DNA of 60,445 bases from the NCBI RefSeq assembly GCF_023283765.1, contig NZ_JAKILG010000028.1, positions 1 to 60,445 on the forward strand, in the 5' to 3' direction. Of the stretch, positions 24,876-34,361 are shown piece by piece. Numbering within the stretch: the stretch's first letter is position 1; each line of letters opens with the position of its first letter. The notes under the pieces were generated by a model, which did no database searches, was not told where the DNA came from, and saw nothing but the letters and a program-made list of their open reading frames with translations. The position numbers were made by a program, and so were the translations under genes. Source of the DNA: Shewanella profunda. Lineage in GTDB: Bacteria > Pseudomonadota > Gammaproteobacteria > Enterobacterales > Shewanellaceae.

Positions 24876-25847
24876 ATGAACCTAGACAACTTAGCCAGAA
24901 TCGATCTCAATCTACTGGTCATACTCAAAGTTCTCCTCGAAGAACAAAGTGTGACTCGCGCCGCTAGCCGACTGCATATTAGTCAATCGGCTCTAAGTAA
25001 GAGTCTGAATAGACTTCGAGAAACCTTAGATGATCCCCTATTCCAACGTACCGCCCACGGTCTAAAACCGACGGCGCATGCCCTGAATCTCGGGCAAAAA
25101 CTGCCCAATATTTTGCAGGATCTGTATCAACTAACCCAACCCCCTACCTTTAATCCAGCAAGCAGCAACAGGCAGTTTTCCTTTGCTATGGTAGAAAGCG
25201 CCTACGAAACCTTAATCCCTTATTTTATTGGCCCATTACTGAACACAGCGCCCAATATCAAGCTGGATTCCTACGTCTGGACTGAAAAATCCATGCATGA
25301 TCTACAGCAAGGGCAAATTGATTTTGGGATTTCTGGCCGCGACTTACACCCACTTTCAGAGCCACAGATAGACCGACTACCCGAAGGCATTGCCTGCCAA
25401 ACATTGTTTACCGATCAGCAAGTGTGCCTTGTTCGAGAAGATCACCCATTAATGGCAGCCCTTATGTCAGCGCAATGGGATTTATCACTTTATCTCGATA
25501 TGGCCCATGCACAAGTGCGCTGCGAAGGTAGTGATTGGTGGGCATTGGATTACTTTCTTGCGGATCTCGGCCATAGGCGCAAAATCAGTACTACAGTGCC
25601 AGATTTTTATGGTGCAGCCAGCGTGTGCGCCCACAGTGATTTAATTTTTACTCTACCCTCAAGTTTTGCTCGCCATGCCTGCCAACTTTATCCGTTAAAA
25701 CAATTACCCTTACCCTTTGAATTTATGCCAATGGCCTATGTGCTATTGTGGCATCAACGTAATGATGAAGACCAAGGTCACAAGTGGATCAGAGAGACTA
25801 TTTGTCGCAGTGTCGCCAAACTGTTTAATCCGCTCGATATCAGCTAA
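24876..25847 (+). CDS. LysR-type regulator divergent from MFS exporter
   Basis: A 323-residue LysR-family transcription factor. Its winged HTH is at residues about 8-65 (LNLLVILKVLLEEQSVTRAAS, LHISQSALSKSLNRLRE, LFQRTAHGLKPT), followed by the two-lobed effector domain. ATG 24876 with AGGA upstream is preferred to the extended frame at 24825. A TATAAT-like -10 occurs at 24839-24844 in the divergent gap. The arrangement implies control of the adjacent exporter and itself; the inducer is unknown. Confidence 0.88.
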   Translation: MNLDNLARIDLNLLVILKVLLEEQSVTRAASRLHISQSALSKSLNRLRETLDDPLFQRTAHGLKPTAHALNLGQKLPNILQDLYQLTQPPTFNPASSNRQFSFAMVESAYETLIPYFIGPLLNTAPNIKLDSYVWTEKSMHDLQQGQIDFGISGRDLHPLSEPQIDRLPEGIACQTLFTDQQVCLVREDHPLMAALMSAQWDLSLYLDMAHAQVRCEGSDWWALDYFLADLGHRRKISTTVPDFYGAASVCAHSDLIFTLPSSFARHACQLYPLKQLPLPFEFMPMAYVLLWHQRNDEDQGHKWIRETICRSVAKLFNPLDIS

Positions 25848-25898
25848 CATCTTAAATTATCGTAAGATATTAAAAGTAATATATGCCGTTCCTGCTAA

Positions 25899-25934
25899 TA
25901 AAAAGCCCGATAAAGCAAAAGCATTATCGGGCTT
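25899..25934 (-). terminator. Terminator for chemoreceptor gene
   Basis: An 11-bp stem AAGCCCGATAA/TTATCGGGCTT with a 10-base loop. The T-run is on the minus-strand side, so it mainly terminates the leftward chemoreceptor; it could also help stop the rightward LysR transcript. Confidence 0.85.
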
Positions 25935-25963
25935 AGTATCAATCTAGCATTTAAAAATAGTGC

Positions 25964-27835
25964 TTAAAGGATAAAGGTTGCGACTTGGGCATTAAGATCG
26001 TTTGCACGCGCTTTAAGCGCCTTAGCCTGAGCTAAGTCAGCCATAGCTGAGGCAGTGATCTCATCGGTTACATCCTTAATCGCTACGGTATTTTGAGTGA
26101 TTTCACCCGTTACTTGAGTTTGCTCTTCCGCAGCAGTGGCAATCTGCCCAGCCATATCTGAAATGACATTTACGGCCTGGGTAATTTCTTCTAAGGCTTT
26201 CGCCGCTGCGTTGGCATCTTCTACACTATTACCTGCAAGTGCTTGGCTACTCTCCATTAAAATCACCGCTCTTGCGGTGGTGCGCTGCAATGTTTCTATC
26301 GTGGTGTGAACTTCTTGGGTCGAATCTTGAGTACGACGCGACAGCACTCGAACTTCATCGGCTACCACTGCAAAACCACGCCCCTGCTCACCAGCACGGG
26401 CAGCTTCAATAGCGGCATTAAGCGCCAATAAGTTGGTTTGCTCTGCAATCCCTTGAATCGTTGCCAAAATACCTGAAATCGCCTGAGCGTGACGGCTTAA
26501 ATCACCAATCACATCGGTTGCTTGAGAGACTTCGTTGGCCAGTGAGTTAATCGAGTTACGGGTTTTATGCACTAACTCTTTACCCTGTAAACTGCTCGTT
26601 GCCGATTGCTGCGCCGCTGTCGCGGTATTCTCAGCATTGGCGGCAATTTCATTAGTGGCACTCGCCATTTCAGTCACTGCGGTGGCAACCATAGCGACCT
26701 CCTGCTGCTGACGTTGTAATTCCGCGACCGAGGTTTGCGTGGTCGCGAGACTGCGTTCGGCATCCGCATCTAGCTCGGTGGCTAAGTGACGAATATGGCT
26801 GATCAGTTGATGCTGACTACCCACAAAACGGTTAAAGCTGTCGGCGAGTACGCCCACTTCATCTTGAGTGTCGACCTCAATACGCTGGGTCAAATCACCA
26901 TTACCATCGGCGATGCGCGCTAGGGCTTGAGATACTCGGCTCAAAGGACCTAAAAGCATATTCACGAGCCAAGAGATCGCCAACACACTTAGCAATAACA
27001 CTAATGCCGATAATCCCAATTGCATCAATAACAAACGGGCGAGCGGCGCTTCTAAGGTTTCCTTATCGAGCACTAATACCAACTCCCAATCAGTATTGGG
27101 TATATCAACGGCCCAAACTAACTTGTCACGGCCTTCATGTTCGAAGTACATAGGTAACAACGCGCCCGCCTTACGGCTTTGTTCGGGTAGATTATGGTTT
27201 AGATCGCTGTCAATATTGCTGATCGGTTGCATCGCCTTATTGGGATCTTTATAGGCAATAACAGTTCCATCCTTGTGCATCATAATGGCATAACCGTCTG
27301 CGGGTAACTTCATCCGATTCACGCTGTCCACCAGACTTGCAATCGATAAATCTGCACCAACAACGCCTGCAGGAATCGCTTGTGCCATAGTCACCACTAA
27401 GATGTTATAGGCCACATCCATATAGGGTTTAGTTAGAATAAGGCCGCGTTCTTTAATCGCTTGCTGATACCAAGGGCGGCTGCGCGGATCGTAACCCGTA
27501 CGGTCGATACTTGGATCTGAATCCAACATTTTCCCCGTATTGGCGCCAAAATAGGTCAGTTGAAACCGACCCGATACTTGGGCCTGTTGCAGTGTATTTA
27601 GAGTATCGCCCTCAACCTTGCTTGCGAGTGCTCCAACAATATCTTGACGCCCAGAGAGCCATTCTTGAGTACGTTCCGCCTGTTGATCACCTAGACGCTG
27701 CACTTGCTCGAGACTGTTCTGTAATAGTATGGATTTTTGGCTGGAATAACCTTGCCATGACAATAAACCAATCACGAGCGAAAGGGCTATCACCACCGAA
27801 ATGAGGATTTTCTGTTTGAGCGAGTATGAGTTCAT
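25964..27835 (-). CDS. Methyl-accepting chemotaxis protein, Cache sensor
   Basis: A 623-residue chemoreceptor. TM1 ([18 protein letters not shown]) is followed by a periplasmic dCache-type domain ([28 protein letters not shown]), TM2 ([19 protein letters not shown]), HAMP ([20 protein letters not shown]) and a signalling hairpin ([37 protein letters not shown]). The domain type often binds amino or carboxylic acids; the ligand is not determined. No C-terminal CheR-binding pentapeptide is present. ATG 27835 gives a normal TM1 start; an in-frame upstream extension would add 29 unusual residues. Confidence 0.9.
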   Translation of the reverse strand: MNSYSLKQKILISVVIALSLVIGLLSWQGYSSQKSILLQNSLEQVQRLGDQQAERTQEWLSGRQDIVGALASKVEGDTLNTLQQAQVSGRFQLTYFGANTGKMLDSDPSIDRTGYDPRSRPWYQQAIKERGLILTKPYMDVAYNILVVTMAQAIPAGVVGADLSIASLVDSVNRMKLPADGYAIMMHKDGTVIAYKDPNKAMQPISNIDSDLNHNLPEQSRKAGALLPMYFEHEGRDKLVWAVDIPNTDWELVLVLDKETLEAPLARLLLMQLGLSALVLLLSVLAISWLVNMLLGPLSRVSQALARIADGNGDLTQRIEVDTQDEVGVLADSFNRFVGSQHQLISHIRHLATELDADAERSLATTQTSVAELQRQQQEVAMVATAVTEMASATNEIAANAENTATAAQQSATSSLQGKELVHKTRNSINSLANEVSQATDVIGDLSRHAQAISGILATIQGIAEQTNLLALNAAIEAARAGEQGRGFAVVADEVRVLSRRTQDSTQEVHTTIETLQRTTARAVILMESSQALAGNSVEDANAAAKALEEITQAVNVISDMAGQIATAAEEQTQVTGEITQNTVAIKDVTDEITASAMADLAQAKALKARANDLNAQVATFIL

Positions 27836-28206
27836 ATTGGCGTCTATTGTTAATAAAGCACAAAACAAGGGATGGCTAAGCAGACCAATCGGTATCGCTA
27901 ACCCATTGCAATAAAATTGCATCGGCGGCAGAAAACCGATCAGAAATTAGGCAGAATTTTCGCATGTTTTGTATAGCAAACAAAGAAATCACTTTTAGAA
28001 TCATGATCTACCATTCAGATAGAACATGAAATCAACTAATAAAATCAAGATAAATACATATCTTGTGGGTAATATTTACATTTAATAAAAAGTGACAACA
28101 AGGCGATATCGGTGGGCGTAAAAGAACGTAAATTAACCAAATTTAACGTGACCCATGGCTTTTTTTTATTGCACACTGAACGTCCACTGCTTATTTAGGA
28201 GTTCTT
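27836..28206. other. Divergent intergenic region
   Basis: 371 bp, AT-rich, between the leftward chemoreceptor and a rightward small membrane protein. Both promoters should lie here, but I could not fix -35/-10 pairs with confidence. The TTTAGGAG ribosome site of the right gene is at its end. No RNA gene or repeat was found. Confidence 0.4.
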
Positions 28207-28542
28207 ATGATTTATCAACAGTTCCAACAGAGCCCAATGCAGACCCGAATTTCTGGCCCACGGGCTTGGTTAGCGATGGCGATCGGTGTCACCCTTATCT
28301 GCCTATCGCTGTTCTTACTCCCTTTTGTACTTTTATTCGGTGCTATTGCACTTGCATGCTTAGTGTTATTTAGCCGTATTTATGTGGCGCGACAACTGGC
28401 AAAATTTAATCGAGCACAAACGCAGGCAAGAGAAAATAAAACCTCTGAATCAAAAAGTTATACTTCAACCCAGATAACTCGTGAACCGCACGCAACTCGT
28501 CATCAAGGGCGCACTTTTGAGCATCAAGAGGATGAGCATTAA
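28207..28542 (+). CDS. Small membrane protein of unknown function
   Basis: A 111-residue protein with two predicted helices (AWLAMAIGVTLICLSLFLLPF and LLFGAIALACLVLFSRIYVA, about residues 20-60) and a charged tail rich in Gln, Arg, Glu and His (FNRAQTQARENKTSESKSY). ATG 28207 has a strong TTTAGGAGTTCTT ribosome site. It is convergent with the DUF4145-Sel1 gene, whose stop is 14 bases away. No known family is recognised; inner membrane location is inferred. Confidence 0.7.
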   Translation: MIYQQFQQSPMQTRISGPRAWLAMAIGVTLICLSLFLLPFVLLFGAIALACLVLFSRIYVARQLAKFNRAQTQARENKTSESKSYTSTQITREPHATRHQGRTFEHQEDEH

Positions 28543-28555
28543 TTTAATGAAGGAT

Positions 28556-30010
28556 TTAGGCGAGTAAAGTCTGTGCACGTTTAAGGCTGTGGATCTCAGC
28601 GGGATCTTCTGTAACTTCAAGTACCTTGTCAACTTGTAACGCCAATGAGCGCCAAAGAGGTTCGATAATATCGGCCTCTTTTTCATTGGCGTGGCGTCGG
28701 GCTAAATTCAACAATGCCGCAGCACCGACAACATCAATTCTCCCCAAAATACCATCGGCTAAAGCCATGCTCAGTTCAATCATTGCAGGTACGCTATGAC
28801 CATATTTAATCATTTCCCGCAAATAATGCTCCGCTTGGGTTAAATCGCTACCAAAAGCATTATCATCATTGAGCATATGTTGCGCCCGCATAAACATGGC
28901 ATCTAGTTGTCCCTGCTCTGCAGCTTCGGCCATCCAATATTCACTTACGATGGGATCCCGTGTACAACCATCGCCATTGGCGAGCATAAGTGCCAGATGG
29001 TATTGGGCATGGGGATAACCTGCCTGTGCGGCTTTATTAATAAAATGATAGGCTTGGGCTAAATCATTACGCTGATAATGTAGTACACCAAGATTTGCCA
29101 TCGCTTCAGCTTGTTCGCCATCGGCAGCGCGCTGTAAATATTGTTGCGCCAACTGTAAATCCTGATCCAATGACTCACTGCCCACTAAGTAAAAATAACC
29201 TAAAAGCGCCATCGCGTTGACGACACCCGCCTCGGCAGCACTAGCAATGGCTTGTTCTCCTTTAACAATATCCGGCGCGCCTTGATAACCATGGATCAGT
29301 GCAACCCCATGCTCGTACAAGGCTTCCATATTCTTTGGTGCAGCAAGGGCAAACCAATAAGCCGCCCTAGCGAAAGTATCGGCAGCTTTGGCGCTAACAT
29401 TGTTGGTTAGCTCACCATGTTCCACCAAAACATCATCAGCTTGATCGGCCCAGGAAAGCTCCTGATCTTTAAGCATCAAAGCTTTCGTTTTAAGTGAGAT
29501 CCCCACTAAATATTGCGCCTTAGGATCATCCTCCATAACTGCGCGATAACAGAGATCTTTAACTGTTACAGAGTCGCTCGCTTCATACTGGTACTCGGGT
29601 GGATTCTGTCCTGCTACCTTAGGATATAAATGCTCAACTAATGCCAGCACATCTTTAATCGACTTTTGGGCTAACGCGAGCAACTGCTCTTGGGTAAGGT
29701 GGTATTTCTCGGGATGGGCGCCACGATTACCGTCAGCACGCAAACGGTGCAATGCACGGGTGGTCTTAACATCAATGAGGCGTTTTTGGTTTAATTGCTC
29801 GATGCGGTCGTACAAATTGGGGCTCGAAAACACAAGATGCTTATCTTGCCCCAGCAACTCGGTGAGCTTATGGGTAAAACTGCGAATATGCAGTAATGAC
29901 TGAGTCGGTACATCCTTGACATAATTTTTCGCGCTGAGGTAATCATCAACAAGACTGGCTGAGAAACCTTGGATAAAATCACTATCCTTTATCACAGCCT
30001 TAGTCGCCAT
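28556..30010 (-). CDS. DUF4145-Sel1 repeat protein
   Basis: A 484-residue soluble protein. The N-terminal ~140 residues resemble DUF4145 (LHRLRADGNRGAHPEKYHLT, LALAQKSIKDVLALVEHLYP), a domain often fused to enzymes or nucleic-acid proteins. Sel1-like TPR repeats follow from about residue 165 to 430, for example AAYWFALAAPKNMEALYEHG, AMALLGYFYLVGSESLDQD and AMANLGVLHYQRNDLAQAYH. These repeats make protein-protein scaffolds. ATG 30010 follows AGAGGTAAAC. A membrane protein lies 35 bases upstream in the same direction, so they may be one operon. Function unknown. Confidence 0.78.
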   Translation of the reverse strand: MATKAVIKDSDFIQGFSASLVDDYLSAKNYVKDVPTQSLLHIRSFTHKLTELLGQDKHLVFSSPNLYDRIEQLNQKRLIDVKTTRALHRLRADGNRGAHPEKYHLTQEQLLALAQKSIKDVLALVEHLYPKVAGQNPPEYQYEASDSVTVKDLCYRAVMEDDPKAQYLVGISLKTKALMLKDQELSWADQADDVLVEHGELTNNVSAKAADTFARAAYWFALAAPKNMEALYEHGVALIHGYQGAPDIVKGEQAIASAAEAGVVNAMALLGYFYLVGSESLDQDLQLAQQYLQRAADGEQAEAMANLGVLHYQRNDLAQAYHFINKAAQAGYPHAQYHLALMLANGDGCTRDPIVSEYWMAEAAEQGQLDAMFMRAQHMLNDDNAFGSDLTQAEHYLREMIKYGHSVPAMIELSMALADGILGRIDVVGAAALLNLARRHANEKEADIIEPLWRSLALQVDKVLEVTEDPAEIHSLKRAQTLLA

Positions 30011-30044
30011 CAATGTTTACCTCTACAGGGAGCGTTAGTTTGCC

Positions 30045-30752
30045 TTATTCAACACTAGGCTTTTTATACACCATATATAAACGGAATAAGGCCAAGTTAA
30101 CGAATAAGCCAATGAAGGACATAAAAGTATCCGCCAGCATTTGTAGAGGTAGCCCCCCCATAGCCGCAATACCCGACAACTGACTGCCAATCACGGCTAG
30201 AGGTAAATACAGCATTAATAATGCTATGGTTTTCAGTACAATAGGGCCACTAAAACTAAAACTTGCCTTAATGGCCTCGAGTGGCGTTAAGCGTTCAACC
30301 ACCACCATAAAGTTCACATAGGCTAAACGGGCAAAAAGATAAAAACTAATCACCAATCCCACAAGCCACATTGGGCCAAAGGCCGCAAATAACATGACGG
30401 GAGCTAAAATCGCTAAACCAGAAAACACCCCAGCCAGTAATAACGGCGGCACGAAAGGTAAGCTCGCCTTCAATACTATGCCAGCTGAGGGATTATGTCC
30501 CTGGGAACGCAGCTCTAGAAATAAAGTTAAGCCGGCAATCAATACTGAAAAAGTGAGAAGCAGCAACATCATAGCGAACATATGTGGGGCGCCAAACTGA
30601 GGATTTTCTAGATCGGCTTTACTCATCTCGACCCCAAGCCATAGCTGGATACCCACTTGGATTAACAGCAGTGGCACAGTCAACATGGCAAGCTGCACGA
30701 GATGATTACGGAAAAAGTTATAGGCTTCGGTCAAAATTGCGGATAGTGACAT
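30045..30752 (-). CDS. YciC/UPF0259-like integral membrane protein
   Basis: A 235-residue protein with about six hydrophobic helices. The start MSLSAILTEAYNFFRNHLVQ resembles YciC (UPF0259) proteins, and an FARLAYVNFMVVVERLTPLEA-type loop precedes the last helices. Role unknown; inner membrane. The frame opens at a TTG, but ATG 30752 with GGAAAG upstream is clear. It is upstream of and co-directional with the DUF4145-Sel1 gene. Confidence 0.7.
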   Translation of the reverse strand: MSLSAILTEAYNFFRNHLVQLAMLTVPLLLIQVGIQLWLGVEMSKADLENPQFGAPHMFAMMLLLLTFSVLIAGLTLFLELRSQGHNPSAGIVLKASLPFVPPLLLAGVFSGLAILAPVMLFAAFGPMWLVGLVISFYLFARLAYVNFMVVVERLTPLEAIKASFSFSGPIVLKTIALLMLYLPLAVIGSQLSGIAAMGGLPLQMLADTFMSFIGLFVNLALFRLYMVYKKPSVE

Positions 30753-30940
30753 ACGACTTTCCAAAATAATTGAAATAAATTAACACAGAGAATTGCCGCT
30801 AGGATACCGAAAATCCCTGACCAATGCACAGCAGAAATCACCAGTGTGAACAGGAAATCACAGAAAACTACTGCAACAACTGCGACAAAGCCGTTAAACT
30901 GTCCCTTAATTGTGCGCAAAACCTTAAAGGACGCCTTAAT

Positions 30941-31471
30941 ATGAAACACTCCATCACACTAGCCATTCTCTTCAGCACTTGTATTATGGCCGCCCCGACC
31001 AGTGCCGGATGGTTAGACAATCTGGCTGGCACTCAATCCAAAACAGAAAAAGTAGTCGCAACTGCCAATGCAACCCAATCGAATGAACTCGTGGGTAATG
31101 TGATGTCTCAACTGGGCTTAAACCAAACCCAAGCAGAAGGTGGATTAGGTAGCTTATTAGGTTTAGCCCAATCAAGCCTTGGTTCAAACGACTACTCACA
31201 ACTGGCTGCCAGTATTCCTAATGCCGATAGTCTATTAGCCGCGGCGCCTAAACTTAACGCTAACTCTGGCGTATCAGGTTTGTTATCAAAGGCGGGCGAT
31301 CTCGGTTCATCACTCCAAGGTGGCGCTATGGTATTAGATGCCTTCGAAAAACTGGGGATCTCACAAGAACTAGCCATACCAATGATCAATATTGCTAAGT
31401 CATACCTTGAAACCAATGGTACTGAAGGCACATCGGATCTACTAATGAAAGGCCTAAATTCCTTGCTCTAA
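30941..31471 (+). CDS. DUF2780-like secreted protein
   Basis: A 176-residue protein with a signal peptide (MKHSITLAILFSTCIMAAPTSAG) and a Gly/Ala/Leu/Ser-rich mature part like DUF2780 proteins: VMSQLGLNQTQAEGGLGSLL, AASIPNADSLLAAAPKLN, DAFEKLGISQELAIPMINIA. Likely periplasmic; function unknown. The open frame extends upstream to 30824, but ATG 30941 with AGGACG ahead and the clean signal peptide decide the start. A symmetrical hairpin follows the stop. Confidence 0.78.
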   Translation: MKHSITLAILFSTCIMAAPTSAGWLDNLAGTQSKTEKVVATANATQSNELVGNVMSQLGLNQTQAEGGLGSLLGLAQSSLGSNDYSQLAASIPNADSLLAAAPKLNANSGVSGLLSKAGDLGSSLQGGAMVLDAFEKLGISQELAIPMINIAKSYLETNGTEGTSDLLMKGLNSLL

Positions 31472-31482
31472 TGGTAATGACT

Positions 31483-31507
31483 ACCCTAAACCACCATGGT
31501 TTAGGGT
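31483..31507 (+). terminator. Hairpin after DUF2780 gene, possible terminator
   Basis: An exact 11-bp stem ACCCTAAACCA/TGGTTTAGGGT with a CCA loop begins 12 bases after the stop. Only a weak T content follows (GAACTTTC), so termination may be partial. Confidence 0.55.
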
Positions 31508-31568
31508 GAACTTTCATAAGTTAAATCACTCTATTTAGTATCCCCTCTAGCATGAGAACAGCCTTTTT

Positions 31569-32024
31569 ATGATTGCAAAATTAAGACGATTTATTCAATC
31601 ACACGCTCAAGCAGTTTCCCCTGAAGATAAGGCTCATCAGCTTAAATTAGCCGCAGCCAGTATGTTACTAGAAGTGGTTTTTGCGGATGAAACATTAGCC
31701 GCAGAAGAAATAGCACTATTGCCTAAACTCCTTACTGAAACGCTGTCGATGACAAATGACGATGCTAACGCACTCATAGATGAGGCTAAAAGTGTGCAAG
31801 GTAATGCAACATCACTCTTTGAATTTACAAGCGCTATCAATGACGAATTTAGCCTAGAGCAAAAGCAACAACTGTTACTGGCGATGTGGCAACTGGCTTA
31901 TGCAGATGGACAATTATCCCAATACGAAGACCAAATTATTCGCCGTACTGCCGATTTGCTGCATCTTAAACACAGTGAACTCATCCAGATGCGCAACCTT
32001 GCAATTAAAACGACACAAATCTAA
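31569..32024 (+). CDS. TerB-family protein
   Basis: A 151-residue all-helical protein of the TerB/DjlA-N type, with LAAASMLLEVVFADETLAAEE near the N-terminus and LLAMWQLAYADGQLSQYEDQ near the C-terminus; the acidic residues are the usual metal-site positions. TerB proteins were named from tellurite resistance, but solitary copies occur widely with unknown roles. No other ter gene is nearby. ATG 31569 has only a weak ribosome site. Cytoplasmic. Confidence 0.78.
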   Translation: MIAKLRRFIQSHAQAVSPEDKAHQLKLAAASMLLEVVFADETLAAEEIALLPKLLTETLSMTNDDANALIDEAKSVQGNATSLFEFTSAINDEFSLEQKQQLLLAMWQLAYADGQLSQYEDQIIRRTADLLHLKHSELIQMRNLAIKTTQI

Positions 32025-32080
32025 AAATAGTCAATAAAATCAATTTTTAACCTATATTTAATTCAAGTATTTTGTCACAA

Positions 32081-32123
32081 AAAAGCCCTAAAATGCTCCA
32101 CAAAAATCGAACACTTAGGGCTT
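32081..32123 (-). terminator. Terminator of APC permease gene
   Basis: A 9-bp stem TTAGGGCTT/AAGCCCTAA (32115-32123 with 32083-32091) across a 23-base loop; on the minus strand a TTTTTT run follows. It lies 20 bases past the permease stop. Confidence 0.7.
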
Positions 32124-32142
32124 ATTGGCTAGAGCAATCAAA

Positions 32143-33405
32143 TTAGTCGGGGATCAGTAAGCTTTGCTTGCGGCTTATATGCGTCTTTTGCCACCAAAGA
32201 AAAGGCGCGGCGACTATTATCAATACCAACACATAGGCCATGCTAGCACCTAATGCGATTCCTAGTGCAAAACAGAAACCACAACCTAATATGACTAAGG
32301 GTAAGTTTTGCTTCGGTAATAATTTGGCAGCAGCCAGCATAGCCATCAGATAAATAATCACAAAAACACCGTTGCTCCAAGCAATCAGATGCTCCAATTG
32401 CTGACCAGTAAGATAGGTTAATACCATCACACTCGCCATTACTGAGAGTAATGCCGCCAATGCACGGATTGGAACACCATGGTTATTTTTTACCGCGAAG
32501 AAGCGCGGTAAAATCCCATCGCAACTAAAACTCCAGATCAAACGTGCAGCACTCGCCGCATAAACGTTTACCGTTGCAAGGCCACTGGCAATGCCTAAAA
32601 CCCCAATAACCTGAGCACCATACCCACCGAGCAATTCATCAAATACACCTATCATGGCAACACTTTGATCTGTAGGCACGAGTAAAATTAAGAAGGTACA
32701 GGCAACATAAATCACTCCCACGAGCATAGTGCCCATCATCATTGCTGGGATCATATCCTGCTGTGGTCGCCGAAAATCATCGGCGAGGTGGGTCATGGCT
32801 TCTATGCCTAAAAAACTCCAAAAAGCGATGCCAGCAGCAACCATTACCGTCGACATTTGCGGCATACCATGGCTTGCGAGCGAAGTCAGTTGCCCCGGCT
32901 GTACGCTAGTAGCACCAAACAACAGCACCACCACGGCAACGATGCACAGGGTTAAACCAAATTGCAGTTTGGCTGACACTTGAATACCCCGTAAATTGAG
33001 TAAAAATAATCCCAATATCACCAGAATTTCGCAGCCAACCTTAGCCCACCCTTCTAGCGGAATAAGTGCATTCACAAACTGAAAAGTCATCAAGATCGCG
33101 GCAGGAGCACCAATGGGCACCACCAGCAAAAAAATCAGACCAATAGTACGCCCCGCCGTGCGGCCAAACGCTTTTTCAACAAAATAGGCAGGACCTGCCG
33201 CATGGGGGAAAACACTCGCCAAACGGCCAAACACTAAAGCGACCGGAATAATGGCTAAGGTCAATAACAACCAGGCCACAAGTGCACCGGAGTGGGCTTT
33301 TTCTATGGTGATCTGTGGCAAAATAAATACCCCAGTACCCAATAAGGTGGTCGCCATTAAGCCAGCCCCTTGCCAACGACCTATAGTTCCGCTATTTGCA
33401 TTCAT
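32143..33405 (-). CDS. APC-family amino acid permease
   Basis: A 420-residue transporter with about twelve helices, like the YjeH group of the APC superfamily. It has GAGLMATTLLGTGVFILPQIT in helix 1 (the substrate-binding unwound helix), VFPHAAGPAYFVEKAFGR and IAFWSFLGIEAMTHLADDF. YjeH exports neutral and branched amino acids; import or export cannot be told here. ATG 33405. A divergent Lrp/AsnC-type regulator starts 245 bp away, which supports amino-acid-responsive control. Confidence 0.85.
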   Translation of the reverse strand: MNANSGTIGRWQGAGLMATTLLGTGVFILPQITIEKAHSGALVAWLLLTLAIIPVALVFGRLASVFPHAAGPAYFVEKAFGRTAGRTIGLIFLLVVPIGAPAAILMTFQFVNALIPLEGWAKVGCEILVILGLFLLNLRGIQVSAKLQFGLTLCIVAVVVLLFGATSVQPGQLTSLASHGMPQMSTVMVAAGIAFWSFLGIEAMTHLADDFRRPQQDMIPAMMMGTMLVGVIYVACTFLILLVPTDQSVAMIGVFDELLGGYGAQVIGVLGIASGLATVNVYAASAARLIWSFSCDGILPRFFAVKNNHGVPIRALAALLSVMASVMVLTYLTGQQLEHLIAWSNGVFVIIYLMAMLAAAKLLPKQNLPLVILGCGFCFALGIALGASMAYVLVLIIVAAPFLWWQKTHISRKQSLLIPD

Positions 33406-33650
33406 CGTTAATATTCAGTGGTTTTTGAACCGTCAGTATAATGAGATTATGCGCTACAATCTGCCGTTAATTTCCGTGTTATTGATACCAAATTCAGGCA
33501 AAATGTCGGCAAAATACAGGATTTGCCATCAAAATCACTGTGACAAATCGAATGGCTGAATATGGGTTGAAATTTCACGTTGTAACACCAGGAGATAGTA
33601 AGATTTTAAATTGCATATACAACTAAAACACACTTATTTCGGAGCCCAAC

Positions 33651-34082
33651 TTGGATAAGTTCGATACCGCAATCATTAACTGTTTACGCCAAGATGCACG
33701 CCAGAGCGTGTCACATATTGCTGAGCAAGTGAGTCTTTCCCGTAGTGCCGTTGCAGAGCGAATTAAGAAATTAGAGCTGTCGGGAGTGATCCGCGGTTAT
33801 CAGGTACTCTTGAGCGAATCGCAAAAGGAAGGTGTATCTGCCTATTTTGAGATCCAACACCAATGCTCACGCTGTGCCGACGTGGTGCATGTATTCCAAG
33901 CAATTCCTGAAGTCATTACCTGCCGTGGCATTTCTGGGGAGATGGATTTACTGGTTTATGTCCAAACGCCATCAATGCGCCGTTTACATGAAATCCGTGA
34001 ATATATTGATGCTCATACGGATATAATCAAAATCAAAACCCATATAGTGATGAGTGAGTGGATCAATAATTTAGGGGAATAA
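33651..34082 (+). CDS. Lrp/AsnC-family regulator
   Basis: A 143-residue regulator. Its N-terminal HTH (DTAIINCLRQDARQSVSHIAE, SRSAVAERIKKLELSGVI) is joined to an RAM ligand-binding domain (VITCRGISGEMDLLVYVQTPS). The start is a TTG at 33651, supported by GGAG six bases upstream; no ATG precedes the HTH. It is divergent from the APC permease and probably regulates it in response to an amino acid. Just after the stop lies an unexplained inverted-repeat block. Confidence 0.88.
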   Translation: MDKFDTAIINCLRQDARQSVSHIAEQVSLSRSAVAERIKKLELSGVIRGYQVLLSESQKEGVSAYFEIQHQCSRCADVVHVFQAIPEVITCRGISGEMDLLVYVQTPSMRRLHEIREYIDAHTDIIKIKTHIVMSEWINNLGE

Positions 34083-34088
34083 ATCGAG

Positions 34089-34159
34089 TTTTGCCCCCGA
34101 CAAGAAGCGCCACCCCTAAGGAATAAAGGTGGCGAAGCCCTTGTGGAGGCAGGGCAAAA
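34089..34159. other. Nested stem structure, possible RNA element
   Basis: Three nested pairings: TTTTGCCC (34089-34096) with GGGCAAAA (34152-34159), ACAAG (34100-34104) with CTTGT (34140-34144), and CGCCACC (34108-34114) with GGTGGCG (34128-34134). Internal loops are short, the apical loop is 13 bases, and no T-run follows on either strand. It starts 6 bases after the Lrp-type gene stop and is also downstream of the leftward NrfD-like gene, so strand and function are open. Confidence 0.5.
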
Positions 34160-34219
34160 TACCTAAGTATAAAATATGGATTCCTTTCCCAGCGACCTCC
34201 CTGTGACAGCGGATCACGC

Positions 34220-34270
34220 GAGATAACCAATCTCCAATAGTTCAGTCATTGCTACTAGGGGGGTTATCTC
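34220..34270. other. Second long inverted repeat in the same gap
   Basis: GAGATAACC (34220-34228) pairs exactly with GGTTATCTC (34262-34270), with an inner TAGT/ACTA pairing in the intervening 33 bases. It lies 60 bp from the nested stem at 34089-34159 and is not a typical terminator. Confidence 0.45.
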
Positions 34271-34361
34271 ACAGTGTTTTCCTTTAGACACTGCTTTTAG
34301 CAATCCGCCGAATTCCTTAACACTCGTATTGGTATACTTGCTAACAACCTATTCTGCCCTG

